A DNA stretch of 12,419 nt from contig JAZNOQ010000093.1 of NCBI GenBank assembly GCA_045589215.1, forward strand, positions 1-12,419. The letters are read 5' to 3'. The notes beneath the pieces are model-generated. The model was not told where the DNA came from. It searched no databases and was given only the letters and a program-made list of their open reading frames with translations. Positions 1-7,690 of this stretch are shown piece after piece. The translations under genes and the position numbers were made by a program. Source of the DNA: JAZNOQ01 sp045589215 (lineage in GTDB: Bacteria; Bacillota; Clostridia; Oscillospirales; CAG-272). Within the stretch, counting starts at the first letter, position 1, and each line of letters begins with the position of its first letter.

Positions 1-1061
1 TCGGGGCTTGCGTTGTAGCAATCCTCGATCAAGGTAACGCCCGCGACCGTTTCGATCGATTGCCTTAGCGGAGCATTTCTGAAGGACGCAAGTCCTCTCC
101 TGATCCCGACCTCGGAAACGCCCTCGAGAACGCCGACAGCGGCGGCAAAGAGTGCGCCGTACACCGTATGCAATCCCATTACGTTCAGCCTGAGATCGCG
201 GTAGACCGTTTCACCGAAGTGCATATCAAAGATAGTGTACCCGATTTCCTGTCTTACGTTCTCTGCACGGAAATCTGCTGCTTTAGAAATTTTTTCATCA
301 TTTGAGACCGAAATATAAAGCGGGCGAATACCGCGTGAGAGAACCGTTTCCTTTGCCGCACGGAGAAAGGGATCGTCTCCGTTCAGGAGAAGCGTCGCGC
401 CTTCCCGCATACCGCTCATCAATTCAAGCTTCGCTTTGGCGATGTTTTCCTGCGAGCCGAGTGACTCCATATGCGACGTGCCGATATTGGTGATCACACC
501 GATGTCGGGATTTACGAGGTGTGAAAGATAATCGATCTCGAGGAACGCGCTCATACCAAGCTCAAACACACCGCATTCCGTGTCTCTCGGCATTGCGAGG
601 ACCGACATCGGAAGTCCGATATTACTGTTGAAATTCCCTTTTGAGGAATGGGTTTTATACTTTTCCGAAAGGACTGCGTAAATGAGGTCCTTCGTCGTGG
701 TCTTCCCAACGCTTCCCGTAACGGCTACCGTTCGGCAGGAGCATTGCTGCTTTACCGCCTTCGCGAGCCGACCGAGTGCAAGCACCGTGTCATCCACAAC
801 GATCGCCGCGCCCGTATTCGGCGCCTTTTCGCAAAGGACTGCGGAAGCACCGTTCCGTATCGCCGCTTCACAGTAGTCGTTGCCGTCGACGCGCTCCCCT
901 CTGATCCCGAGGAAGAGCGTCCCCTCCGTCACCTCGCGCGAATCGGTCGCGATGCTGTTCACATACGGAAACCGTCCGCTCTCATCGGGGCGAGCCGTGA
1001 GGCCTATGTATGAGGCGATCTCTTTGAGGGAGGCCGAACCGTTTCCAAGCTCTATTTTCAT
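1..1061 (-). CDS. murF: MurF, UDP-MurNAc-tripeptide--D-Ala-D-Ala ligase (C-terminus beyond window)
   Basis: Cytoplasmic ATP-dependent Mur ligase that adds D-Ala-D-Ala to UDP-MurNAc-tripeptide, the last soluble step of peptidoglycan precursor synthesis. The frame is open from ATG at 1061 to the left edge, giving 353 codons; Escherichia coli MurF has about 450 residues, so roughly 100 residues of the C-terminal domain are missing. Visible: the N-terminal Mur domain motif TDSREVTEGTLFLGIRGER (about residues 39-57), the ATP P-loop TGSVGKTTTK (115-124), the central-domain stretch GVITNIGTSHMESLG, and near the edge the MurF signature EDCYNASP (346-353). The start follows the murE stop by 6 bases, and its ribosome binding site (GAGGGG with the following GAGGG) overlaps that stop, which implies translational coupling. 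It is the last visible gene of the dcw operon. Identification is secure; the missing end is only the window boundary, not a truncation. Confidence 0.96.
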   Translation of the reverse strand, partial: MKIELGNGSASLKEIASYIGLTARPDESGRFPYVNSIATDSREVTEGTLFLGIRGERVDGNDYCEAAIRNGASAVLCEKAPNTGAAIVVDDTVLALGRLAKAVKQQCSCRTVAVTGSVGKTTTKDLIYAVLSEKYKTHSSKGNFNSNIGLPMSVLAMPRDTECGVFELGMSAFLEIDYLSHLVNPDIGVITNIGTSHMESLGSQENIAKAKLELMSGMREGATLLLNGDDPFLRAAKETVLSRGIRPLYISVSNDEKISKAADFRAENVRQEIGYTIFDMHFGETVYRDLRLNVMGLHTVYGALFAAAVGVLEGVSEVGIRRGLASFRNAPLRQSIETVAGVTLIEDCYNASP

Positions 1062-1067
1062 ATACCC

Positions 1068-2648
1068 TCACCCCTCTGTCTCGCCGTTTATGTCAAAATT
1101 TTCTGCACCCTTACGCCGTCTGTACGCCTCTCGGACGATATCAGCCTCGCAAAAGTCATGCACACCGTCTCGGTCGACGGTATAACGCTCATGCCCCTTA
1201 CCGCACAGAAGAAGAATATCTCCCTCGCGCGCCGTAAGCACCGCGTTTTCGATCGCAAGCCGTCTGTCTGTGATCACACAGTGCGGCTTTTCCTTGTCAA
1301 TTCCCTTTAAGATGTCTTTTATGATCGCGTTCGGGTCCTCCGAACGGCTGTTATCACTCGTAATATAAACGAGATCCGCGAGACGGGAGGCAATGTGCGC
1401 CATTTCCCGCCGTTTTGAGGGATCTCTGTCACCGCCGCATCCGAACAGCACCGTAATGCGCCCCTCGTCCCTCCGAAAGCCGTGTACCGCCTTCAACAGA
1501 TTTTCAAGTGCGTCGGGCGTATGGGCGAAATCCACGAACACCGCAATGTCGGCGCCGTGTCCGAGATCAATGCGCTCTGTCCTTCCGGGAACTCCGGGGA
1601 AGCATCGGAGAGCCTCCTTGATCTTCTCTTCCGAAATGCCGAGAAGTAACGCTGCGGCGGCACTTTCAAGAAGGTTCATGCCATTGTATTTCCCGAGGAG
1701 CGGAGACCGTACCACGAAGTCGTGCTTCCCCGTTCCTTCGGTCAAACGAAAGGTGATCCCCTCGTTTTCCCCGCCGAACGTCTCCCGAAGATCCGACAGA
1801 AGGAAGTCGGGATCCTTCGAACGGTCCGCGGAGCAGGTGAATACCTCTGCACCGCTTTCGCGTGCGATCCTCACGATCCTCTCCGCATACCCGTCGGGAT
1901 CTCCGAACACCGCACTGCCGTCGAGGCTCATAAGTGCCCGTCTCGTTTGTCTGAAGAGCCGCGCCTTCGCTTCGAAATACGCATCCTTCGTTTTATGAAA
2001 ATCAAGATGGTCAAGTGTGAGATTTGTAAAGATCAGAAGATCAAATTTCAGCGGATCAAGCTTATGAAGCGCCGACGCGTGGGAGGTTGCCTCCATCACC
2101 GCATATTCACATCCGTCGTCCCGCATTTCAGAAAGCATCCGATACAAGACAGGCGGATCGGGCGTTGTCATATGCGCCTCGGGATCGGCACATTCCGATC
2201 GAAGCACGCGCCCGCAGGATCTTCCCTCCACAGTTCCGATCCGTCCGACGCGCCTCCCTGCCCTTTCAAGGATCTCATAAAGAAGATGCGTTACCGTTGT
2301 TTTTCCGTTCGTTCCCGTCACACCGATCAGGGGAAAGCCGCATGCGGGATGCCCGTAAAAGGCATCCGAAAGTCTTGCAAATGCGCTCCTCGTATCAGAG
2401 AGCGATACGAGCAAAATCCCGACCGATCGGTCAGAGAAGCATCCTGCTTCGACCGCGGCACACACCGCACCGCGCTTCTCGGCTTCTTTAACGAGCGTGT
2501 GGGAATCGATCCTTCCTCCGCGCATTGCGACGAAGAGGTCTCCGTTCTTTACCGCCCGCGTGTCCGAGCTGATACCGTGTATCTCTATATCCTGCGGTAC
2601 GGGAATTTCACCGTACCCCGCTTCATACAGAAGCGTTGAAAGCTTCAT
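1068..2648 (-). CDS. murE: MurE, UDP-MurNAc-L-Ala-D-Glu--diamino acid ligase (probably meso-DAP-adding)
   Basis: Cytoplasmic Mur ligase adding the third peptide residue to UDP-MurNAc-L-Ala-D-Glu. With ATG at 2648 it has 526 residues, a little longer than usual for MurE. The open frame extends 19 codons upstream, but only 2648 has a good ribosome binding site (GGGAGGGG, 2656-2663) and begins with a typical MurE N-terminus (MKLSTLLYEAG). Visible: ISSDTRAVKNGDLFVAMRG (N-terminal domain, 26-44), P-loop GVTGTNGKTT (109-118), EATSHAS and FTNLTLDHLDFH (central domain), the carbamylated-lysine region YFEAKARLF (Lys228), HTPDALENLL, and GKGHE (483-487). The substrate-recognition loop reads DNSRSEDP (432-439) where meso-DAP enzymes usually have DNPRxEDP; the arginine and EDP are kept, so meso-DAP is the likelier substrate, but the Pro-to-Ser change leaves some doubt. 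It follows ftsI after a 97-base gap. Confidence 0.96.
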   Translation of the reverse strand: MKLSTLLYEAGYGEIPVPQDIEIHGISSDTRAVKNGDLFVAMRGGRIDSHTLVKEAEKRGAVCAAVEAGCFSDRSVGILLVSLSDTRSAFARLSDAFYGHPACGFPLIGVTGTNGKTTVTHLLYEILERAGRRVGRIGTVEGRSCGRVLRSECADPEAHMTTPDPPVLYRMLSEMRDDGCEYAVMEATSHASALHKLDPLKFDLLIFTNLTLDHLDFHKTKDAYFEAKARLFRQTRRALMSLDGSAVFGDPDGYAERIVRIARESGAEVFTCSADRSKDPDFLLSDLRETFGGENEGITFRLTEGTGKHDFVVRSPLLGKYNGMNLLESAAAALLLGISEEKIKEALRCFPGVPGRTERIDLGHGADIAVFVDFAHTPDALENLLKAVHGFRRDEGRITVLFGCGGDRDPSKRREMAHIASRLADLVYITSDNSRSEDPNAIIKDILKGIDKEKPHCVITDRRLAIENAVLTAREGDILLLCGKGHERYTVDRDGVHDFCEADIVREAYRRRKGAENFDINGETEG

Positions 2649-2655
2649 ATCTCTG

Positions 2656-2663
2656 CCCCTCCC
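2656..2663 (-). promoter_or_regulatory. murE ribosome binding site
   Basis: GGGAGGGG on the minus strand, with its GGAGG core 9 bases before ATG 2648. It decides the murE start in favour of 2648 rather than the upstream ATG at 2705, which has no comparable site. Confidence 0.8.
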
Positions 2664-2679
2664 GAATTCTTTCGAGTTA

Positions 2680-2697
2680 CATCCCGTTGTCGGGATG
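2680..2697 (-). other. 7-bp perfect hairpin in the ftsI-murE gap
   Basis: CATCCCG and CGGGATG form a perfect 7-bp stem around a 4-base loop (ACAA on the transcribed strand). No U-run follows on either strand, so it is not a standard intrinsic terminator. It lies in the 97-base gap between the ftsI stop (2746) and the murE start (2648), about 30 bases upstream of the murE start codon, where it could affect mRNA stability or translation. Function is unknown. Confidence 0.5.
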
Positions 2698-2745
2698 CGG
2701 AACATTCTATGAAGTTTTTTCCCTTTTTATGACACCGCGGTGCTT

Positions 2746-5085
2746 CTATCCGCCACTCTCGGGCAGCTCCTCAAACACCTCGTCGTCGATATAATCCTCG
2801 TCACCAAGGTATCTGAAGGTCACGGTAACGACCGTTCCCGCAGGAACCGCCTCACCCGCCGCAGGATACTGCTCGACTGCCGTCGCGCCCGTTCCCGAGA
2901 GGTAATTCTTCGTGCCCTCGATCTTGATGTTAAGTCCCTTGTTGACGATCGCCGCATTTGCGGCTACCGCCGTCTTTCCGACAACGTCGGGAACGATCAC
3001 GTCAGACGCCGCGCTTTCACCGTTCGTGTAAAGAACGATCCGACCGCTCACCTTCTCGACGTACGAGCCCGATGCGGGGATCTGCGACGTTACAACCTCT
3101 CCGTCTCCGACAACGGTCACCGAGAGACCTGCGTTCGTCGCATATTCGGTCGCTTTGCTGACCGACCAGCCCTTGTAGCTCGACACCTTAACGGCGAGCT
3201 TCTTCAATTCATCCTCCGTGTAATCGGCTTCAACGCCGAGATACGGAAGCACGGTCTCCATAAATTTTCCGATATAGGGTGCCGCTACGGTACTGCCGTA
3301 AAGGCTTCCCTCCGTCGGCTCATCGACCATAATGATCACCGCGATCTGTGCGTCGTCCGAGGGGGCGAACGCAAGGCAGGAGCAGATGTATCCGTCATTG
3401 TCTCCGATCTTCTCGGAGGTACCCGTCTTTGCGGCGATCTTATATCCCATCACGTAGGCATTCTTCGCGCCGCCGTTCCCCGAAACACCCTTCTCAAGAA
3501 TGTCGCATACCGTTTCGGAGACCGATCCGCTGATGACCTGCCGTCTGATCTCTGTCTCGTGATCGTAGATCACGTTTCCGTCGTTGTCGGTGATCTGTTC
3601 GACGAGGTAAGGCGTTACAAGATAGCCGCCGTTTGCCACCGCCGAGATCGCTGTCATATGCTGAAGCAGTGAGATCTTGAAGTTCTGACCGAAGGAAGCA
3701 GTCGCGAGATTGATCGGGCTGAAACTGTCCTCGGCATAAAAAATACTGTTTCCCTCTCCGGGAAAATCAATTCCCGTTTTTTCGAGGTAACCAAAGGATT
3801 TAAAGTAATCGTAGAAAGCATTCAGACCGATCTCCTGCCCGAGCGTCATAAGGATCGGGTTGCAAGACTGCTGAAGCCCCTCGGCAAAATTCAGAGTGCC
3901 GTGTCCCGTCGTTTTGTGGCAACGGATCTTTCGCCCGCCGATGATATAGTATCCGGGGCAATGAAACTGCTGATCGATCGTCGCAACGTTTTCTTCCAAA
4001 GCGATCGATGCCGTGATCGGCTTGAAGGTCGAGCCGGGGATATAAACCTCGGTGATCGCCTTATTCGACCACATGACCTGCCGAAGCTCTGCCTGCATCG
4101 CGTAATATTCATCGGACGAGCTGTCAAGCCCCGATGCCTCGAGCTTTGCCTTGGAATCCGCGTCAAGCGTCCAGGCATCGTTCAGGTCAAAGGAAGGATA
4201 GGTGGACATCGCAAGCACCGCACCGGTGTTGACGTCGATGACCATACCGCAGGCGCGGTTCTGTCCCGCCGACTCGATGCAAGCGGCAGCGACCTGCTCG
4301 TCAAGGGCCGCCTGAATGAAGGTGTCGATCGTGCTCGTCAGATTAGAGCCGTGGATCGCCGCAACGTACTTTTCGTACTCATACGGCATTTCCGATCCCT
4401 CGGAGTCACGCGCCGTTACGTAAACGCCATCCACCCCCGCAAGCACTTTGTTATACTCAAGCTCAAGACCGTACAGTCCCGAGCCGTCCGATCCCGTAAA
4501 GCCGATCGTCTGCGCCGCAAGCGTTGAGTGCGGGTAATAGCGGCTCGAGGTCGCCGTGAGGAAGATCATATCCTCAAGCTCGTATTCCGCGATCAGCTCC
4601 CTGACCTCGTGGGCGATCTCCTCGCCGACGTTCTTCTTGATCTCTCTTCCGAGCAGATGAGTCTTCCCGATGTGCTCGTACATTTTCTCTTCGGAGACTT
4701 CAAGAATTTCCGAAAGCCCCGAAGCGATCACGTCGCGATAAATGACGTACTCGTCTTTTGAGATCTTTTTGTCCGAAAGCTTTTTGTCAAGCTCCTTTTG
4801 CTGTGCCTGAATGATACTCGGCGCAATGCTGACGGTGTAGGTCGTTACGTTGGTCGCAAGCACCTTTCCGTTGCGGTCATAGATCGTACCGCGCTCGGCG
4901 GGAATCGTGACCGTGGTGGTAAGCTGGTCTATGACCTGCTGCTGATACCGTTCAAAGTCCACCGTCTGAAGAAGCAGGATCCGTAGAAGAAGGAGAGAGA
5001 ACAAAAGTCCGACGATGATAAGCACAATGCCGCCCCTGCGTATCGTGGGGGCTCCGATCGGATCCCGTTCCATAAACCGTCTCAC
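2746..5085 (-). CDS. ftsI: Class B penicillin-binding protein, FtsI/SpoVD type, with two PASTA domains
   Basis: Membrane-anchored DD-transpeptidase that cross-links peptidoglycan, working with an SEDS glycosyltransferase at the septum or spore cortex. 779 residues from a GTG at 5085; an in-frame ATG at 5073 (MERDPIGAP) is an alternative, and neither has an ideal ribosome binding site. Order: basic N-terminus, one transmembrane helix (about 19-40), PBP dimerisation domain starting at IPAERGTIYDRNGKVLA (61-77), transpeptidase domain with the SxxK box GSTFK (Ser352, Lys355), SCN (407-409) and KTGT (553-556), then two PASTA repeats (about 629-690 and 694-758) and a short acidic tail. All catalytic motifs are intact. 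Bacillus subtilis Pbp2B (division) has two PASTA domains and SpoVD (sporulation) one, so domain count favours the division enzyme, while Clostridia often call this dcw gene spoVD. It is flanked by 95- and 97-base gaps holding inverted repeats. Confidence 0.95.
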   Translation of the reverse strand: MRRFMERDPIGAPTIRRGGIVLIIVGLLFSLLLLRILLLQTVDFERYQQQVIDQLTTTVTIPAERGTIYDRNGKVLATNVTTYTVSIAPSIIQAQQKELDKKLSDKKISKDEYVIYRDVIASGLSEILEVSEEKMYEHIGKTHLLGREIKKNVGEEIAHEVRELIAEYELEDMIFLTATSSRYYPHSTLAAQTIGFTGSDGSGLYGLELEYNKVLAGVDGVYVTARDSEGSEMPYEYEKYVAAIHGSNLTSTIDTFIQAALDEQVAAACIESAGQNRACGMVIDVNTGAVLAMSTYPSFDLNDAWTLDADSKAKLEASGLDSSSDEYYAMQAELRQVMWSNKAITEVYIPGSTFKPITASIALEENVATIDQQFHCPGYYIIGGRKIRCHKTTGHGTLNFAEGLQQSCNPILMTLGQEIGLNAFYDYFKSFGYLEKTGIDFPGEGNSIFYAEDSFSPINLATASFGQNFKISLLQHMTAISAVANGGYLVTPYLVEQITDNDGNVIYDHETEIRRQVISGSVSETVCDILEKGVSGNGGAKNAYVMGYKIAAKTGTSEKIGDNDGYICSCLAFAPSDDAQIAVIIMVDEPTEGSLYGSTVAAPYIGKFMETVLPYLGVEADYTEDELKKLAVKVSSYKGWSVSKATEYATNAGLSVTVVGDGEVVTSQIPASGSYVEKVSGRIVLYTNGESAASDVIVPDVVGKTAVAANAAIVNKGLNIKIEGTKNYLSGTGATAVEQYPAAGEAVPAGTVVTVTFRYLGDEDYIDDEVFEELPESGG

Positions 5086-5104
5086 TTTCTTCCCGAATTT
5101 TTGT

Positions 5105-5121
5105 CGGGCACTGCCTGCCCG
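5105..5121 (-). other. Hairpin in the ftsL-like/ftsI gap, start-proximal
   Basis: CGGGCA and TGCCCG form a perfect 6-bp GC-rich stem around a 5-base loop, about 20 bases upstream of the ftsI GTG. The sequence after it on the minus strand is A-rich, not U-rich, so it is not an obvious terminator. It could shape the ftsI leader or protect an mRNA end after processing. Confidence 0.4.
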
Positions 5122-5138
5122 TGTTTACTATATGTCTC

Positions 5139-5168
5139 GTCCGTGCGCTTTATGACAGCGTGCGGGAC
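5139..5168. other. Imperfect inverted repeat after the ftsL-like gene
   Basis: Arms 5139-5149 and 5157-5168 pair around a 7-base centre. As plus-strand RNA they form an 11-bp stem with one bulge and two G-U pairs; as minus-strand RNA, the sense of the operon, the two wobble pairs become A/C mismatches and the stem is weaker. It lies between the ftsL-like stop (5181) and the preceding hairpin. It may be a weak 3' end or processing element, or chance. Confidence 0.3.
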
Positions 5169-5180
5169 ATGGCTGCAAGA

Positions 5181-6182
5181 TCAAGAGCCGATACCAAGTG
5201 CGGAAAGAAGCGTAGAAAGTCCGAAGGAAGGCTTTTCCTCCTCGTAAACCTCTACCGCCTCTTCCTTTGTGCCGTCGAGGTACACGCCCTCCGCATAAGC
5301 CCTGTCGACCATACCGAGCGTGTCGCGTGCGTAGCTTTCGATATCTGAAAGACTCATACGGGCAGAAAGCTGATGCTCAAGGCTGAGCTCCTCGGCTTCG
5401 ATCGCCTCAAGCGCATTCACCGCATCTCTGTATTCTTCGTTCGCGGTGCTTTGCATGACCGTTCCGCCGACAACGAGTGAAAGCGAGATCATCATTACAA
5501 GGATCGCGCTCGCCACCGAGATCGGGAACTTCCGCTTCTCGGAGATCGGCATTTCGCGGATCGTCTCCGACTTCATCCATCTGTGCACCTCTGCGGTGCG
5601 CTCCTGAAGCGCGGGGTGCTTTTCCCTGACCGATGCGGGGAGCTTGGAAACGATCCTCGACGCAAACCTGCGATCCTCTTCTCCCGCAGGAGCAAGGAAG
5701 GGCTTCTTCTGCTTCGGCTTCGGGATCTTTCTTCCCTCGTCGCGGGTGACCGCCATATGACCGAGATCCGCATCGGGGCGCATCTTCTTGCGATGCTCCG
5801 CATAATAACGGACGAAATCCGCACTCGTCATATAACGCTCACCGTTATACTCGCCCGTGCGGAAGCGATCGTGGACCGAGGTCCGCACACCGTACTCGGC
5901 ATATGCGCCCGGTGCCATTGCACGCGTGGACATCGCAGCCGCCGTCTGACGTCTTGCATCGCGGCGCACACTGTGCATCATGCCGCGGTCCTCAAAGCGC
6001 GTGCGAAGCTCGTACAGACATCTGTCAAAAGAATCGTATTCGTTTCTGTTCTGCGGCAATTTTGCCCGCGGACGGATCGACTGTGCAAGCGATTCGGTCA
6101 CTTTTTCCTCCATTTCCTTCGTGCGGGCCTCGCGTTCCGCCTTCAGCTTCATCAATACAAATATGATAAGTGGTATAAACAT
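5181..6182 (-). CDS. FtsL-like bitopic division protein with a long N-terminal extension
   Basis: 333 residues. The C-terminal third has FtsL/DivIC layout: a transmembrane segment (about 219-243, ISVASAILVMMISLSLVVGG within it), a short heptad-like acidic helix (about 247-277), then LSDIESYARDTLGM (278-291), the kind of conserved end seen in FtsL/DivIC proteins. These are scaffolds that recruit and activate FtsI-FtsW at the septum. Position between rsmH and ftsI is where ftsL lies in most dcw clusters. Unusual is the first 220 residues: a very short hydrophobic stretch (FIPLIIFVLM, 2-11), then a highly charged Arg/Lys-rich region with no domain I recognise. FtsL is normally only about 100-150 residues. 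The start at 6182 is supported by a ribosome binding site (GAGAGGG) inside the rsmH end; the rsmH stop is 2 bases away. The C-terminal assignment is fairly sure; the role of the extension is unknown. Confidence 0.75.
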   Translation of the reverse strand: MFIPLIIFVLMKLKAEREARTKEMEEKVTESLAQSIRPRAKLPQNRNEYDSFDRCLYELRTRFEDRGMMHSVRRDARRQTAAAMSTRAMAPGAYAEYGVRTSVHDRFRTGEYNGERYMTSADFVRYYAEHRKKMRPDADLGHMAVTRDEGRKIPKPKQKKPFLAPAGEEDRRFASRIVSKLPASVREKHPALQERTAEVHRWMKSETIREMPISEKRKFPISVASAILVMMISLSLVVGGTVMQSTANEEYRDAVNALEAIEAEELSLEHQLSARMSLSDIESYARDTLGMVDRAYAEGVYLDGTKEEAVEVYEEEKPSFGLSTLLSALGIGS

Positions 6183-6184
6183 AT

Positions 6185-7156
6185 CTAAACCCTCTCCGCG
6201 ATGCGAAGCTTAGCGCTTCTGGAACGGGGATTCACCATAAGCTCCTCTTCCGTGGGAAGGATCGGCTTTCGGTTCACGAGCTTTAAAATCGGCTTGTTTC
6301 CGCACACGCAGACAGGCAAGCTCTTCGGGCAGGTACAGCCCTCCGAAAGCTTCTTGTACGTTTCCTTGACGATGCGGTCCTCAAGCGATTGGAAGGAGAT
6401 GATCACGATACGGCCGCCCGGGTTCAGAAGTCTCGCCGCCGATTCGATCGCAGGTGCGATCACGTCAAGCTCTCCGTTGACCGCGATCCGTATCGCCTGA
6501 AAGGTTCGCTTTGCGGGATGATGTCCGCCGTCTCGTGCTTTTGCAGGGATCGCCCTCTTGACGATCTCCACAAGCTCACCCGTCGTCTCAAGAGGTTTTC
6601 TTTCGCGTTCCTCGACGATCAGTCTCGCGATCCTTCCCGAAAACTTCTCTTCACCGTATACCCAGAGGATGCGCTTCAGCTCCTCCTCGGAGTAGGTGTT
6701 CAGAACGGTCGCCGCCGTCACGGGGTTCCGATCGTCCATTCGCATATTCAAGGGCGCGTCGGGATATCGGTAGGTAAATCCGCGCGTCGGCTCGTCGAAC
6801 TGACGTGAGGAGCATCCGAGGTCAAGGAGAAGTCCGTCGATCCCCGTGACACCGAGATCCTCACAAACCGACAAAATCTCGGAAAAGTTACTGCGCACCA
6901 CGGTCGCGCGCTCTCCAAAGAGCTTAAGGCGTTCGGTCGCGACCGCAACCGCTTCCCTGTCCTGATCGATCGCGATCAATCTGCCGCCCGTGAGACGCTT
7001 CGCGATCTCGCGCGAGTGTCCCGCGCCGCCCGCAGTACCGTCTACGTAAATTCCGTTCTCGCGGATGTTCAGTCCCTCGATGCATTCGTGAAGCAGCACC
7101 GAGTAATGCGAGAAGGAAATCTCTTCACTGTTTTCTTGATTCAGAAGCTCGTCCAT
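6185..7156 (-). CDS. rsmH: RsmH, 16S rRNA (cytosine-1402 N4)-methyltransferase
   Basis: SAM-dependent methyltransferase (formerly MraW) that modifies C1402 in the decoding centre of 16S rRNA. 323 residues from ATG 7156, a normal length. The frame is open for 32 more codons upstream, but those overlap mraZ, and 7156 has GAGGAGG just before it. Visible: FSHYSVLLHECIEGL (15-29), SAM motif YVDGTAGGAGHS (37-48), AIDQDREA (62-69), DLGCSSRQFD (112-121), the inserted recognition domain (about 125-205), HPAKRTFQAIRIAVN (213-227), LNPGGRIVIISFQSLEDR (244-261). Two family motifs vary: the usual SFHSLEDR is SFQSLEDR (Gln256), and HPATR is HPAKR. Neighbours fit: mraZ before it (10-base gap), the ftsL-like gene after it (2-base gap). 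Confidence 0.97.
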   Translation of the reverse strand: MDELLNQENSEEISFSHYSVLLHECIEGLNIRENGIYVDGTAGGAGHSREIAKRLTGGRLIAIDQDREAVAVATERLKLFGERATVVRSNFSEILSVCEDLGVTGIDGLLLDLGCSSRQFDEPTRGFTYRYPDAPLNMRMDDRNPVTAATVLNTYSEEELKRILWVYGEEKFSGRIARLIVEERERKPLETTGELVEIVKRAIPAKARDGGHHPAKRTFQAIRIAVNGELDVIAPAIESAARLLNPGGRIVIISFQSLEDRIVKETYKKLSEGCTCPKSLPVCVCGNKPILKLVNRKPILPTEEELMVNPRSRSAKLRIAERV

Positions 7157-7161
7157 GCGTG

Positions 7162-7168
7162 CCTCCTC
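7162..7168 (-). promoter_or_regulatory. rsmH ribosome binding site overlapping the mraZ stop
   Basis: GAGGAGG on the minus strand, 5 bases before the rsmH ATG at 7156. It overlaps the mraZ stop codon (TGAGGAGG), so ribosomes finishing mraZ can restart on rsmH. It settles the rsmH start. Confidence 0.85.
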
Positions 7169-7637
7169 ACGAATGCTCCGAGGTCTTCGGACGCTTGCGG
7201 GCAAGGATCGCCTTGAGAGCCGCAAAATCGTCGTCTGCCGCGCGCATTTCATCGTAAACGTTAGCCGCCCAGATCAGCGCGTGATCACCCGCACCTGTAA
7301 TGACGACCTCCTTCAGGATCTCCGCGTAATCCACAAGCTGCTTCGTCAGAGTAACACGTCCCTGATCATCAAGCTCGGCGGGGATCATTCTACGGCAAAG
7401 AACGTCAAGCATCGTCTGACGCTCCTCTTCGCTTTCACAGACCGACAACAGGCGCTCAATGCGCACGTCCCACCCTTCAGCGGAATAAATGCAAAGGCAG
7501 GGGCGATCGTTCGTGATGTCACCCGAGATCACGAGATCCTTTCCGAGGAGATCTCGAATTCTTGCAGGCACGAACACACGCTTTCTGCTATCCATATTGT
7601 GTCGGTTTTCACTTCCGACGCCGTATTTCATTTGCAT
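7167..7637 (-). CDS. mraZ: MraZ, transcriptional regulator of the dcw cluster
   Basis: Two-repeat SpoVT/AbrB-fold DNA-binding protein; MraZ forms rings and binds repeats in front of its own operon, acting as a repressor or an activator depending on species. 156 residues from ATG 7637, with AAGGAGG 8 bases upstream; a second ATG at 7631 is less likely. First repeat: RHNMDSRKRVFVPARIRD (12-29). Second repeat: PAELDDQGRVTLTKQLVDYA (86-105), with the DxxGR motif intact. In the first repeat the usual DxxGR is DSRKR, so the glycine is replaced by lysine. The N-terminus (MQMKYGVGSEN) also differs from the common MFxGEY/F start, and the protein is somewhat longer than the usual 140-150. It opens the operon; the promoter and candidate MraZ boxes lie directly upstream. 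Confidence 0.93.
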   Translation of the reverse strand: MQMKYGVGSENRHNMDSRKRVFVPARIRDLLGKDLVISGDITNDRPCLCIYSAEGWDVRIERLLSVCESEEERQTMLDVLCRRMIPAELDDQGRVTLTKQLVDYAEILKEVVITGAGDHALIWAANVYDEMRAADDDFAALKAILARKRPKTSEHS

Positions 7638-7690
7638 TTCGGTCTCCTCCTTTCCGATCGGTCTTTTTGCGGTGCTTTCGGGGGGGCGAT

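Noticed and set aside
1722..2639. 305-codon plus-strand open frame opposite murE
   Set aside because: Antisense to conserved murE coding sequence, with Arg/His/Cys-rich composition typical of shadows.
2733..2742. CACCGCGGTG 10-bp palindrome after the ftsI stop
   Set aside because: Could fold only into a 3-bp stem and has no U-run on the minus strand; probably chance.
2740..3672. 310-codon plus-strand open frame opposite the end of ftsI
   Set aside because: Mirror frame of the PASTA and transpeptidase coding region; low-complexity composition and no start signals.
5086..5180. Possible separate promoter for ftsI (TATAGT in the gap)
   Set aside because: The -10-like hexamer has no acceptable -35 box at 16-18 bases; too weak to call.
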